A stretch of DNA of 20,874 nucleotides from a virus. The translations under genes were made by a program, and so were the position numbers. The stretch covers positions 27,824 through 48,697 of IMG/VR virus record IMGVR_UViG_3300010938_000015. The stretch is one strand, 5' to 3'. Below, piece after piece: positions 6,993-14,897 of the stretch (its first letter is position 1; each line of letters begins with the position of its first letter). The notes beneath the pieces were generated by a model. The model saw nothing but the letters and a program-made list of their open reading frames with translations, was not told the DNA's origin and made no database searches.

Positions 6993-9815
6993 TTAGGATC
7001 CAAGCTGAACACCACCAGCGACCAATACTTCTGAAGCAGAGAAACTTTGATCAGTTCTCAACACAGCAACCGTTAACTCGATAAATTCGGCTGCTCTTGT
7101 TGGCTTTACAAGAACTGAGACTCTTAATTCATTTCTATCAATCACTTCAGGTGTATTATTAGTGCCGTCAACAACAACTTTATAAGCAGTAATACCCCTA
7201 CGTGCACCAATATCTCTTAAGAATGGATCAATATTGGCTTTGATTGTGCTCCACAAAATCTCATCATTTGGTTCGAAAACATAATTACGAAGTAAACGAA
7301 CTAACTTTCTCTTAAGATGGTTCATTAACATACGTACGTTGACTCTGTTTAGAGCAGTATCTGCACGTTGCAAAGTACGTTGTCCAAAAACAACTATACC
7401 ATCTTGTGGGAATTTAGTTATAGGGTTGACAGCATTTCCATAACCATATAACGCATCCCTTTCTGCTTGTGATGGATTAAATTCAACATCTAGTGCTGTT
7501 AATAACTTACCCCTATTTAAGCCAGCAGGAGCTTGCCAAATTTCACCAACTCTAGCGGTTCTTGCAAATACAGCAGCAGTATGACCACTTGGTGGAATAA
7601 AGATTTCTTGTCTGCCAAATTGATCAAACACTTTCAACCAGCTCCAGTACAAAGCACCATAGCTAGAATTGATTGCTGCTGTAACTGTGCTATCTAATAA
7701 GCCATTATGCCAGTCAATAACTTGTTGTGGTCTTAGTCCAAATGGTGAATCTACTAAGTAGAAGCAATCACCACGACCTTCACACATTTGTAATGCTTGC
7801 CCAATGACAGTTCCTGTGCTTACACCTGGGGTTATAACCAAATCAATTTCATATCTTTCTGGATTTTGGAAAGCAAAAATTCCAGTACTATCGACTGCAT
7901 TACCCAAGATTGCGGCATCAACTTCGCTACTATATGCTGCATCTGTTGGTATGCCGTTAGCTCCACCAGTAAATGCTCTTGAGAATGTTCCTGGGTTTCT
8001 AACTTCAAATGTCGAAAGATCACTAACATCATTGTTCAAGAATGATGGTCTTTCTTCCCATCTGATGAATTTGTTTCCGTTTGTTCCGCCTAATGAGCTA
8101 CCAGCATTAACAATATTAGCTATATAGCGAGCTTCTCTTGGATCAAAGCTAACATCGTCCAATCTTTCTACAACCACACCACTACCATCACGAATCTTGA
8201 TAGTATAACGTCCAGTTGTGTTATTGAATAATTCAAGTGATACTGTATAATCATTAGACCACGTTCCTGCACTTTCAGCTACTATAAATCCAACTATTCT
8301 AGCGTAATAAGCAGAATCGAGAGCACATTCATCACTGAGAGCGCTAGTCTCACAACTTAATGGCACAGAATTATCGCCAGTAGTTGGCAAAATTACTCTT
8401 GAGTCAAAGAATACAGTGTAGTCTGTACCGTATGGAACATTTATACCAAGTTCTTGTGCGAATCTTAGTGTTTTTGGATTTGTTGCAGAAGCTAGTAATC
8501 TTAAGTTATCTGTCTGATTAGTAGTTGTTGTTATTAAAACAGGGACAGTTCTAGTATCACTAATCCTTAAAACGATAGCATCAAAGTAAGGTGTGCCATT
8601 AATTGTTCCAGCGGCATCTAATTCTGCCGCCAATGAACTAGCAGTATGTGCTGAATTAGTTGTTAAACTAACTTCTGTTTCAACATTTCCAGTTTCTGTA
8701 ATAACACGCACTTTAACTCTATTATTTGTGCTGTTGATATTGTATGGGCCTACATCAGTAGCCAAGACGTGACTTCTTGGTATATCATATGCCCACAATT
8801 GAACACCAATTTCTAATGCGAATGCTTCTGTTGATACTAACTGTATCCATCTTCCAGCAGTATCAGTTCTAATACAAACAGAACCATCATCTTGCGCTAC
8901 TGCAATATATGATTCACTAGAACCAGCTAGTGCGTTAAATGCTGTTACGAATGTATCTGGATCAGTATAAGTAGCTGTTCCAAATGAAACTGTATTTGGA
9001 ACATCTCCGTCAACTGAAAATGCAAATGATCTATTATCTGGAGCAGCTGAAAATACAAAATAGTCACCAACATCCAAAGCTGCAGAGCCAGTATCAGTGT
9101 TAATAACACCAGTCAAGCCAGTATTATTATCACCAGTTCCGATATCAAAGCTATCAGAAACTCCAGGCGATGCTTCAGTAAATGTACCAGATGATATAAC
9201 TTCGTCATCACTATTTCTTATAATGTCATATGTAGCACCGGCTATCATATTTGAACCGGTAGGTGCTCCTGTTAATACAACTATGAAGCTATCATCTATT
9301 GCATCAACATAAGTTCCAGATAATGTCAATGAAGCATCTGATGCACCATAGGTATCACTTTCTTTAACATCTGTAAAGACTGGAGTAGAAGTTGAAGCTG
9401 GGTGGAAAACTAGTGGTGTTTCAGCACTAATAACATGTGTGCAAATTTTACCATAATCAACACCAGTAAATAGGGCTATTCTACCCCAACCTGATTCTTT
9501 AGATCCAGATGTGTCGATACATACATCTGACAAAGCTGCATCTTGTCCACTTTCACATTCCACTCCAACTCTGTTTACGTAGCAAATATTGCCTTCTTCT
9601 AAAAAGGCAAGAACTGCGTATCCAAGATAAGATTCTGCGAATGGCTCGCCAAATGTTTCAATAAATTGTTGAGCAGAAGTTATTAAAACAGGACTGTTAA
9701 TTGGTCCCTTATTAGCTGTTCCGATAAAGGCTGGCACAACGCTGCTTCCATCAGAAGCAAATGCACTCAAATCTTTCTCGACAGTGTATACACCTGGTGA
9801 TAGGTAAACTGGCAT
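6993..9815 (-). CDS. Tail sheath protein (contractile)
   Basis: The 940-aa protein begins MPVYLSPGVYTVEKDLS and continues VVPAFIGTANKGPIN...PVLITSAQQFIETFGEP, the standard sheath N-terminus. The C-terminal domain (about 700-940) is also typical: FIPPSGHTAAVFARTARVGE, WQAPAGLNRGKL, then IVVFGQRTL and NHLKRKLVRLLRNYVFEPND, ending in a beta arm with ELRVSVLVKPTRAAEFIELTVAVLRT. Sheath subunits polymerise around the tube and contract to drive it through the host envelope. T4 gp18 is 659 aa, so this one carries about 280 extra residues, mainly in the variable middle (about 100-480), which probably faces outward. The ribosome binding site is the strongest in the window, and the codons look less AT-biased than in neighbours, fitting high expression. 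Confidence 0.95.
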   Translation of the reverse strand: MPVYLSPGVYTVEKDLSAFASDGSSVVPAFIGTANKGPINSPVLITSAQQFIETFGEPFAESYLGYAVLAFLEEGNICYVNRVGVECESGQDAALSDVCIDTSGSKESGWGRIALFTGVDYGKICTHVISAETPLVFHPASTSTPVFTDVKESDTYGASDASLTLSGTYVDAIDDSFIVVLTGAPTGSNMIAGATYDIIRNSDDEVISSGTFTEASPGVSDSFDIGTGDNNTGLTGVINTDTGSAALDVGDYFVFSAAPDNRSFAFSVDGDVPNTVSFGTATYTDPDTFVTAFNALAGSSESYIAVAQDDGSVCIRTDTAGRWIQLVSTEAFALEIGVQLWAYDIPRSHVLATDVGPYNINSTNNRVKVRVITETGNVETEVSLTTNSAHTASSLAAELDAAGTINGTPYFDAIVLRISDTRTVPVLITTTTNQTDNLRLLASATNPKTLRFAQELGINVPYGTDYTVFFDSRVILPTTGDNSVPLSCETSALSDECALDSAYYARIVGFIVAESAGTWSNDYTVSLELFNNTTGRYTIKIRDGSGVVVERLDDVSFDPREARYIANIVNAGSSLGGTNGNKFIRWEERPSFLNNDVSDLSTFEVRNPGTFSRAFTGGANGIPTDAAYSSEVDAAILGNAVDSTGIFAFQNPERYEIDLVITPGVSTGTVIGQALQMCEGRGDCFYLVDSPFGLRPQQVIDWHNGLLDSTVTAAINSSYGALYWSWLKVFDQFGRQEIFIPPSGHTAAVFARTARVGEIWQAPAGLNRGKLLTALDVEFNPSQAERDALYGYGNAVNPITKFPQDGIVVFGQRTLQRADTALNRVNVRMLMNHLKRKLVRLLRNYVFEPNDEILWSTIKANIDPFLRDIGARRGITAYKVVVDGTNNTPEVIDRNELRVSVLVKPTRAAEFIELTVAVLRTDQSFSASEVLVAGGVQLGS

Positions 9816-9820
9816 CAGTA

Positions 9821-9828
9821 TTCCTCCC
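9821..9828 (-). promoter_or_regulatory. Strong ribosome binding site of the sheath gene
   Basis: GGGAGGAA lies five bases before the sheath ATG (9813-9815). It is the longest Shine-Dalgarno match noticed in the window and fits a very abundant product. Confidence 0.6.
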
Positions 9829-9857
9829 TACTTTCTGAATGTATATTTGATTAGCAT

Positions 9858-10115
9858 TTACTGAGCTAGTACTTTAAGCATACCTTTCTTTTGGAGATTG
9901 CTAATTTGTTCATTCCACATTAATCTATCCTTAGCAAATGTAGCCCGCTTAGAAGGATGCAAATAGATTGTTTGTGCTCCAATAAAGAAATTCACACCTT
10001 CAGGAGGCTTTAAATGAATTGCGATCATTTGCTTACTACAATTATACAAGACAACAGTATCTACAGCCACTGGTGCTTGCTCTTTTGCTATTTGACGCTG
10101 CGTTTTTGGTTCCAT
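9858..10115 (-). CDS. Small hypothetical protein upstream of the sheath gene
   Basis: I do not recognise this 85-aa protein. A charged N-terminus (EPKTQRQIAKEQ) is followed by a predicted beta-rich core (DTVVLYNCSKQMIAIHL, FFIGAQTIYLHPS) and a C-terminal helix (WNEQISNLQKKGMLKVL). There is no signal or membrane segment. AGGA six bases before ATG supports the start. Its place between the gp15-like gene and the sheath suggests a small virion or tail-assembly protein, but that is inference only. Confidence 0.65.
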   Translation of the reverse strand: MEPKTQRQIAKEQAPVAVDTVVLYNCSKQMIAIHLKPPEGVNFFIGAQTIYLHPSKRATFAKDRLMWNEQISNLQKKGMLKVLAQ

Positions 10116-10124
10116 GTTATTTCC

Positions 10125-10946
10125 TTATTCATAATCTTCAGGGTCGTCAGATATCTCCATAGATTCAGTAACGCCCAATACAGTAGGTACTATTTTAGTA
10201 GGTAATGGCAACCATGCCTCTACTTTTATAGAAAAATCAAATCTAACTTTCGCTAACTCTTCAGGTGCAACATCAATATCTGATGAATTAGTAGAGCTTA
10301 ATAAAAATGCATCAACATTACCAGATAAATATTCATCTTCAACAAGCCATTGAGCTATTGGTGGACTTCCACCATTAAATCTTTGCAAAATTTGTGCCTT
10401 TATATATTCAGCTTCTGTTTTACGTTCTGCCCATAATTGTAAAGAATAATTAAGATTCCAAGGAGCTGGTCTATAAATTAGTTCAACTTTTGAGCCGCCA
10501 TCTAAATATCTTCTTCTCATTTCATGATGTGGTGGGCTATATTTTTCTACATTATATTCTTCATTATCTCTATTAATAGATAATACGGGCAATTTTATTC
10601 TACCATTTTTCCTTTCCTGTGCCCAAGCTAGTATTGTTTTATCTCCACCAGCTATTTTAACAGAAACATTCCTGAATCCAGTTGACTTATCTGGAAACAT
10701 TAAATTAGAAAAATAAGCTTTAATCGCCTCATCTTGAACGTGGAAACCTTTATTCAAAAATTGGGTTACAATTTCAACATTTTTATTTAATTCATCATCT
10801 CTTAATTCATTTCTTACTAAATTATCAGGGAGACGAACTGGTTTATTACCAATAATAGGTTCAACGACTGGCTTAATAACAGCTGGCTCATCTTCTGGTA
10901 TATGTGCTCTATCATCAAAAAATGAAAAATTATATAATGGTGGCAT
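10125..10946 (-). CDS. Tail completion/sheath stabiliser-like protein (T4 gp15-type)
   Basis: The 273-aa protein has the pattern seen in T4 gp15: a strand-rich core with KLPVLSINRDNEEYN (about 118-132), PAPWNLNYSLQLWAERKTEAEYIKAQI (about 157-183), which is the 'P.P....Y.L.....Y..D...I..QI...F' element, and a closing KVRFDFSIKVEAWLP strand (about 238-252). gp15 caps the tail and joins it to the neck, and this gene lies shortly upstream of sheath and tube, as expected. The N-terminal 65 residues (acidic, with PVVEPIIGNKPVRLPD) are extra. It begins in a TAATG overlap with the upstream stop, with GGAG six bases before the ATG. The match is at pattern level. Confidence 0.6.
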   Translation of the reverse strand: MPPLYNFSFFDDRAHIPEDEPAVIKPVVEPIIGNKPVRLPDNLVRNELRDDELNKNVEIVTQFLNKGFHVQDEAIKAYFSNLMFPDKSTGFRNVSVKIAGGDKTILAWAQERKNGRIKLPVLSINRDNEEYNVEKYSPPHHEMRRRYLDGGSKVELIYRPAPWNLNYSLQLWAERKTEAEYIKAQILQRFNGGSPPIAQWLVEDEYLSGNVDAFLLSSTNSSDIDVAPEELAKVRFDFSIKVEAWLPLPTKIVPTVLGVTESMEISDDPEDYE

Positions 10947-11317
10947 TATTTACTCCACTTTTTTAAAAGCGACATCATACTAGATTTACTGCTAATTTTT
11001 GCTAAAAGTGACTGTACTGGAGTTTGCTTTCCATAAATATATTCTAACACTCTAGCATCTCTTACCCTATCAGCTGATATTAAAATAACTTCGTTTTCAA
11101 CAACCGAAGAAATAGTAATATTATCAAGCGACTCTAAATTATATTTTTCAACTAATAATTCTTTGCTATCATTTGGTAATTTTTGTAATTCTGATGTATA
11201 ATTATTAAAATTTGATTGTAATTCTGACGTAACTGCATTAATTACATCAGATTTAAGTTCCTCTGATAAATTATTAACATATGATTTCAGCTCTTTAAAA
11301 ACAGAGTCTATACTCAT
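10946..11317 (-). CDS. Hypothetical helical protein (123 aa)
   Basis: I do not recognise this protein. The N-terminal half is charged and probably helical or coiled coil (KELKSYVNNLSEELKSDVINAV, with regularly spaced Leu, Val and Ile). A mixed middle follows (SSVVENEVILISADRVRDARVLEYIYG), then a Ser/Lys-rich C-terminus (KISSKSSMMSLLKKWSK). It has no Cys and no membrane segment. It sits between the gp14-like and gp15-like genes, and its stop overlaps the next start (TAATG). No clear ribosome binding site precedes it; the base composition upstream is almost pure A/T. A neck-assembly role would be a guess from position. Confidence 0.6.
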   Translation of the reverse strand: MSIDSVFKELKSYVNNLSEELKSDVINAVTSELQSNFNNYTSELQKLPNDSKELLVEKYNLESLDNITISSVVENEVILISADRVRDARVLEYIYGKQTPVQSLLAKISSKSSMMSLLKKWSK

Positions 11318-11330
11318 ATTTTATTTTTTA

Positions 11331-11921
11331 TTAAGCTTTCTTATTAGGTGACCAAACTTCATCACCAGATATTGGTTCAACAGTGCATTTAGTATATAGC
11401 CATCTATATCTGTAATTACCATCATCGACAGCAGAAATTATCCTATAAAACAATAAATCTTGTTGTCTATCTAATTTGAAATCTTTATTAGCAGTATTTT
11501 GTGGAGCAGCAATAACATCCCCTTCTCTTAAATTGCGTCTAAATTCTTTTAATATTACAGCTCTACTAAATGTTATAACCGATTTAGCATTGGCATCTAT
11601 ACCCCATCTAGCCAACTCATTAGTCAATGGTTGTGGTCTCCACACTCCCTTTAAAATTCGTGGTGATTCATATATAGGATTTGGGTCTTCATCCCATACC
11701 TGGTCAACAGCTGCTTCATTTTCAGCTTTTAAATATATAGCCATAATTGCGCCAGATATATTACAAATTTCTTCTACAGCTCGTTCTACTGATGCAATAT
11801 CAATAATGTCTGGATTGTAAACAGATCCAGGTGTATAAAATTTTTCAACATCAGTTCTATAGTCAGGTATCTGATCTATAGAATGAAGTGGCTGTTTAAA
11901 ATCGAAATTATAAAGAGGCAT
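11331..11921 (-). CDS. Neck protein-like (T4 gp14-type head closure)
   Basis: The 196-aa protein has the order seen in gp14-type neck proteins: an early 'Y.P..VYNPDIIDIASVER' region, a central IDANAKSVITFSRAVILKEF (about 106-125), then NLREGDVIAAP (about 129-139), and LLFYRIISAVDDG...WLYTKCTV. This resembles the family's 'GD.I..P....LFEI..V' segment. gp14-type proteins close the head at the portal and accept the tail. The gene lies upstream of the gp15-like gene, in keeping with that role. Its ATG is inside the 3' end of the 508-aa gene (14-nt overlap). It shares the start PLYNF with the gp15-like protein (MPLYNFDF versus MPPLYNFSF). The identification is by pattern. Confidence 0.5.
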   Translation of the reverse strand: MPLYNFDFKQPLHSIDQIPDYRTDVEKFYTPGSVYNPDIIDIASVERAVEEICNISGAIMAIYLKAENEAAVDQVWDEDPNPIYESPRILKGVWRPQPLTNELARWGIDANAKSVITFSRAVILKEFRRNLREGDVIAAPQNTANKDFKLDRQQDLLFYRIISAVDDGNYRYRWLYTKCTVEPISGDEVWSPNKKA

Positions 11922-13434
11922 TTGGATTTACAGGTGGTTTAACAGATGGCTTAACAGTTGGTTTAACAGACTGGCTAGCTTGCTTGGCAGCGTCAAGTTT
12001 CTTTTTATTAACTTGATACTTACCGCCTCTATTTATTAAATCTCCACTCTTTTCAAGCCTGTACAGCGCAACAGCTATTTGATCATCGTTTAAATCTGTC
12101 ATTTTTCTCTTAAGATCGTCACTTGTTACGCCAGTACTACTATCCTGAACTATTTTATTAACAGCGGCATCTATCATTAGTTCTTCGTTACCTTCTAATG
12201 CATTACCTTCTAACACAATATCAATACTTTTAATCATGTGTTCTAATTTTAATGCTTTTGGATCTGCTTGAATTTGTGATAAGATTTTAGATGCAAATCC
12301 AACTGCCTTACCACCGCCTCTTGGATCACCAAATAATTCAATAGCCTGTACCTCTTTCATATTATCAGGATCAAAACGTTCATACGTAGTTGGGTCAGAG
12401 GCTTTTAATAATTTTTCAACAGCCATACTTATATAATATGGTGATAGTTTTCTGTCGTCCTTTATAAGACCAGATTTGCTCATAATGTTAGCTATATTAG
12501 CTATTAGCAAATCCCATTTATCTTTAAATGCTTCTTTATTAAAAGCACCAGTTGGCGTTCTAAAAGACTTTTCCTTTTCTAAAGATCCAAGTTGCGCTTG
12601 CTCTTTTCCTTTTTTCTTTTCGGCGTCTATTTTAGCTTTTACATCCTTATCCATTTGGAATCCTGGCTCGTCTATTTTAGCAAGCACATACCAAGTTCCG
12701 TGCTCGTCCCAATCAGGACTACCAACAACATCAAACCAAGGTTTGTGTTCTGCTGTTGATATAATTTTATCAAAAGCCACTTTTTGATCATCAACTAACT
12801 CGTCAAATTCTTGCGGAATATCAAAATAATAAATAGTTTTTATATCATATCCAACTGGATAATACCCTGGTTTGAATTTTGGATGCTTAATTTTTTGCTC
12901 TTGTGGCGAGCCAGCATTATACTTTTCTAGAAGATGTTTTAACCAATTCATCACAAACACTATTGGCTTGTAACCAAGTTTCATATAACCTAAATCTTCA
13001 TAACTCTGACCTGGCTCGCCTTCTGTTTCTGTTGTAACATTGACTTGAGAACCATCAGCCTTTTTTAACCATGTCCAGCCTGGTAATGGTTCACCAGTAT
13101 CAGTCCTGTTGCCAGTATAATCAGGCGCATCAGACATTAACGCCCTATCATAAACAGTAACAACTACTGTATGTCCATCATATCCAGATAATTTCTTTGA
13201 AGTTTTTACAGGTTGTTGGCCTTCTTTATTTGTTAATACATTGTCCCAATATTTATTAGTATAGTCTATCTTATCATCTTTTTTACCATAGTCATGCTGG
13301 TAATCAATTCTAGACCCTGCTCCTGGCAACAATTCAATACTGCATATAGCAGCATTTACTACATCTTCAATAAGCAAGGATGGATTTAAAACATACTTTA
13401 AGTGTCTAACTAATCTTTGTTCATCTAGATTCAT
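11908..13434 (-). CDS. 508-aa phage protein with winged-helix-like C-terminal domain and KP-repeat tail
   Basis: I do not recognise the family. The N-terminus (QRLVRHLKYVLNPSLLIEDV) is helical. Residues about 50-260 hold aromatic- and Asp-rich stretches such as GYDGHTVVVTVYDRALMSD and WDEHGTWYVLAKIDEPG. Residues about 265-300 are Lys/Glu-rich. From about 418 to 483 there is a compact helix-helix-helix-wing pattern (IVQDSSTG-VTSDDLKRKM-DDQIAVALYRLEKSGDLINRGG-KYQV), which looks like a winged helix. The last 19 residues are VKPT, VKPS and VKPP units. GGAG lies four bases before ATG, and the start overlaps the upstream stop (ATGA). Context suggests a virion or head-tail joining protein, but a DNA-binding role is possible. 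Confidence 0.7.
   Translation of the reverse strand: MNLDEQRLVRHLKYVLNPSLLIEDVVNAAICSIELLPGAGSRIDYQHDYGKKDDKIDYTNKYWDNVLTNKEGQQPVKTSKKLSGYDGHTVVVTVYDRALMSDAPDYTGNRTDTGEPLPGWTWLKKADGSQVNVTTETEGEPGQSYEDLGYMKLGYKPIVFVMNWLKHLLEKYNAGSPQEQKIKHPKFKPGYYPVGYDIKTIYYFDIPQEFDELVDDQKVAFDKIISTAEHKPWFDVVGSPDWDEHGTWYVLAKIDEPGFQMDKDVKAKIDAEKKKGKEQAQLGSLEKEKSFRTPTGAFNKEAFKDKWDLLIANIANIMSKSGLIKDDRKLSPYYISMAVEKLLKASDPTTYERFDPDNMKEVQAIELFGDPRGGGKAVGFASKILSQIQADPKALKLEHMIKSIDIVLEGNALEGNEELMIDAAVNKIVQDSSTGVTSDDLKRKMTDLNDDQIAVALYRLEKSGDLINRGGKYQVNKKKLDAAKQASQSVKPTVKPSVKPPVNPNASL
11925..11967 (-). repeat. 12-base in-frame repeats coding VKPx units
   Basis: On the plus strand the sequence reads GGTGGTTTAACAGATGGCTTAACAGTTGGTTTAACAGA, three imperfect 12-base units. 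Read on the minus strand they code for VKPT-VKPS-VKPP at the C-terminus of the 508-aa protein. Confidence 0.7.
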
Positions 13435-13790
13435 AAGGCTCCAAAGTACGGGAATGAATCGTTTGGCAAGCAGTCTGGTGCTATTTCTTCAACTTCTTCT
13501 TTTCCTATGTCTCTCAAAATAGCATACCAATCATTATTTTGACACACTCCATTACATCCAAATTTTGATGGTGGGCCATCTGGTAAAACAAACCAATTTG
13601 TTGTAGGGTTATATGAAGTTTCTATGGTCGCATCTGGAATAGCTGCCATAGCCTGTTCTAAAGTAATAATAGTATTTTTACATTTAAAGTTAGCTAATAA
13701 TGTCAAACTAGTCAAGTCAGATAAAGGCTCGCATCCAGGTACCTGAATGTACCCACCCTTTTTTATTTCTATTTTATTTCTAATTTCCAT
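13431..13790 (-). CDS. Cys-containing hypothetical protein (119 aa)
   Basis: I do not recognise this protein. It has five or more cysteines, in VPGCEPL (about 20), NFKCKNT (about 37), KFGCNGVCQNND (about 80-90) and APDCLPND near the end. They might bind metal or sit inside a virion joint, although cytoplasmic phage proteins rarely form disulfides. No signal peptide is visible. The gene overlaps its upstream neighbour by 11 nt, and its last codons provide the GGAG that serves the next gene (GGAGCCTTATG). It is part of the coupled neck-gene string. Confidence 0.6.
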   Translation of the reverse strand: MEIRNKIEIKKGGYIQVPGCEPLSDLTSLTLLANFKCKNTIITLEQAMAAIPDATIETSYNPTTNWFVLPDGPPSKFGCNGVCQNNDWYAILRDIGKEEVEEIAPDCLPNDSFPYFGAL

Positions 13791-14169
13791 GCTTTAACTT
13801 TAATTTTGTGTATAATTCTTTTAAAAATAATTTAACAGCTCTAAGTCCTTTTAACTTTTTATAATTATCAACATCTAAAACGACAGCAACAGCAACAGGA
13901 ACTTCTATTGTACAGTCATCAACATCATAAATAGTTACCGATACTACTTGCGAATTTTTAAATAATTTATTTCTTCCAAATTGTATATCAATTCTGGAAT
14001 ACAAATATTGCATACTATCAGTAGCATCTATAATATCTGTTTCCAGCTTAAAATCTGCTACATAATTAAGAATTTCTTTAGCTCTTTTATTTAAAAATCT
14101 TATTGATTTAGAGCGACTTTTAGAAATTAAACCTTCAGAAATAATCTTATGTAGCATTTTACTAATCAT
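13780..14169 (-). CDS. Hypothetical protein (129 aa) downstream of the fractured neck gene
   Basis: I do not recognise this protein. The basic N-terminal third (KMLHKIISEGLISKSRSKSIRFLNKRAKEIL) is helical. A beta-rich centre (MQYLYSRIDIQFGRNKL, VVSVTIYDVDDCTIEVPVAVAVVLDVDN) is followed by a Lys/Leu-rich C-terminal helix. There is no membrane segment; the VPVAVAVVL stretch is too short and is flanked by acids. The start overlaps the upstream stop (ATGA). Small alpha/beta proteins at this place in neck clusters are often head-closure or tail-terminator subunits, but I cannot support that here by motif. Confidence 0.6.
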   Translation of the reverse strand: MISKMLHKIISEGLISKSRSKSIRFLNKRAKEILNYVADFKLETDIIDATDSMQYLYSRIDIQFGRNKLFKNSQVVSVTIYDVDDCTIEVPVAVAVVLDVDNYKKLKGLRAVKLFLKELYTKLKLKHGN

Positions 14170-14897
14170 TTAACGAAAATCCCCATAGGTTCACCATAAA
14201 GGAGTAAATCCTGCTCTAATTTATCGTATTCTGCTTTACCTTCTGCAACTAATGCATCTCCATCTAAACCTATTGTGCCGCCATCAGGAGCTGGCATGTT
14301 ACCAATCTTTCTTCTTACATTTCCAACAGCTATCTTAGTTTTAGCTAAAATAGCTCTAAAAGCCAATTCTCTAACGTGCGGATTTTTAAATTCAGTAACA
14401 GAAGGGCTATAACGAACTATAACAGGGAAAACACCCTTTGGTGTTGGGAATAGCCTAATCTTATTTTCACCATATGAAAATTCCCATCTGCCTTCTGTTC
14501 CTAATATTCTCTGACTAAATTTTCTATATGCTTGTAATAAATGATAATCTGTTAAAAGGTTCTGAATACCGGTGACGTTACCTATGTTTGCGCCAAAACC
14601 AACTGGTAATCCAAAACGTCTTCTTAAAGTATCATATTCTATAGAATGACTTGGTATTTTTCCAGCGTATTTTTCACAAGCATTGCGCCAATTTTCGTCA
14701 TGGGTTGATGATCCTGATAGAATATGTGCTACTTCATCACAGATAACATCATTGAAATTATCCATATTAATATTTAACGAAGAGATATAAATAATCTTGT
14801 TACTTATGTCTGTAATTGCATTATGATACTTTAATGGCAGTATTTCTAACTTTATATACGCACTTGTAGTATCTTCCAACTTTTGTTGTGTATGCAT
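14166..14897 (-). CDS. C-terminal half of a fractured neck-like structural protein, fused behind a SprT-like remnant
   Basis: The 243-aa frame has two unlike parts. Residues about 30-84 resemble the SprT/Spartan zinc-protease core: KIIYIS strand, VICDEVAHIL (HExxH with the first His replaced by Asp54; Glu55 and His58 kept), THDENW with His66 in the place of the third ligand, and ACEKYAGKIP. Residues from about 85 or 93 to 243 look like the rear part of a phage neck/connector-type protein (NLLTDYHLLQAYRKF, GTEGRWEF...IRLFPTPKGVFPVIVRYSP, PAPDGGTIGLDGDAL, GEPMG). This part has no N-terminal half of its own; that half is at 16574-16254. The ATG overlaps the endonuclease 3' end by 77 nt, with GGA five bases before it. 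The two-part reading is inference from sequence character. Confidence 0.62.
   Translation of the reverse strand: MHTQQKLEDTTSAYIKLEILPLKYHNAITDISNKIIYISSLNINMDNFNDVICDEVAHILSGSSTHDENWRNACEKYAGKIPSHSIEYDTLRRRFGLPVGFGANIGNVTGIQNLLTDYHLLQAYRKFSQRILGTEGRWEFSYGENKIRLFPTPKGVFPVIVRYSPSVTEFKNPHVRELAFRAILAKTKIAVGNVRRKIGNMPAPDGGTIGLDGDALVAEGKAEYDKLEQDLLLYGEPMGIFVK
14646..14810 (-). other. SprT-like zinc metalloprotease remnant domain
   Basis: The segment covers residues 30-84 of the 243-aa frame. A strand leads into DEVAH, then THDENW about eight residues on, then C..YAGK. This follows the SprT-like spacing 'HE..H......H(G)..W...C...G'. The first metal-ligand His is Asp, and the usual N-terminal helices of the family are missing, so it looks like a decayed or truncated copy. 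Confidence 0.5.

Noticed and set aside
7804-8127. Plus-strand open frame inside the sheath gene.
   Set aside because: It is opposite a highly conserved sheath region, has no start signal and no recognisable motif.
14820-14828. KYHNA near the start of the 243-aa frame as a possible separate C-intein end.
   Set aside because: No block F precedes it and the next residue is Ala, not Cys/Ser/Thr. The Hint domain upstream already has its own F and G blocks.
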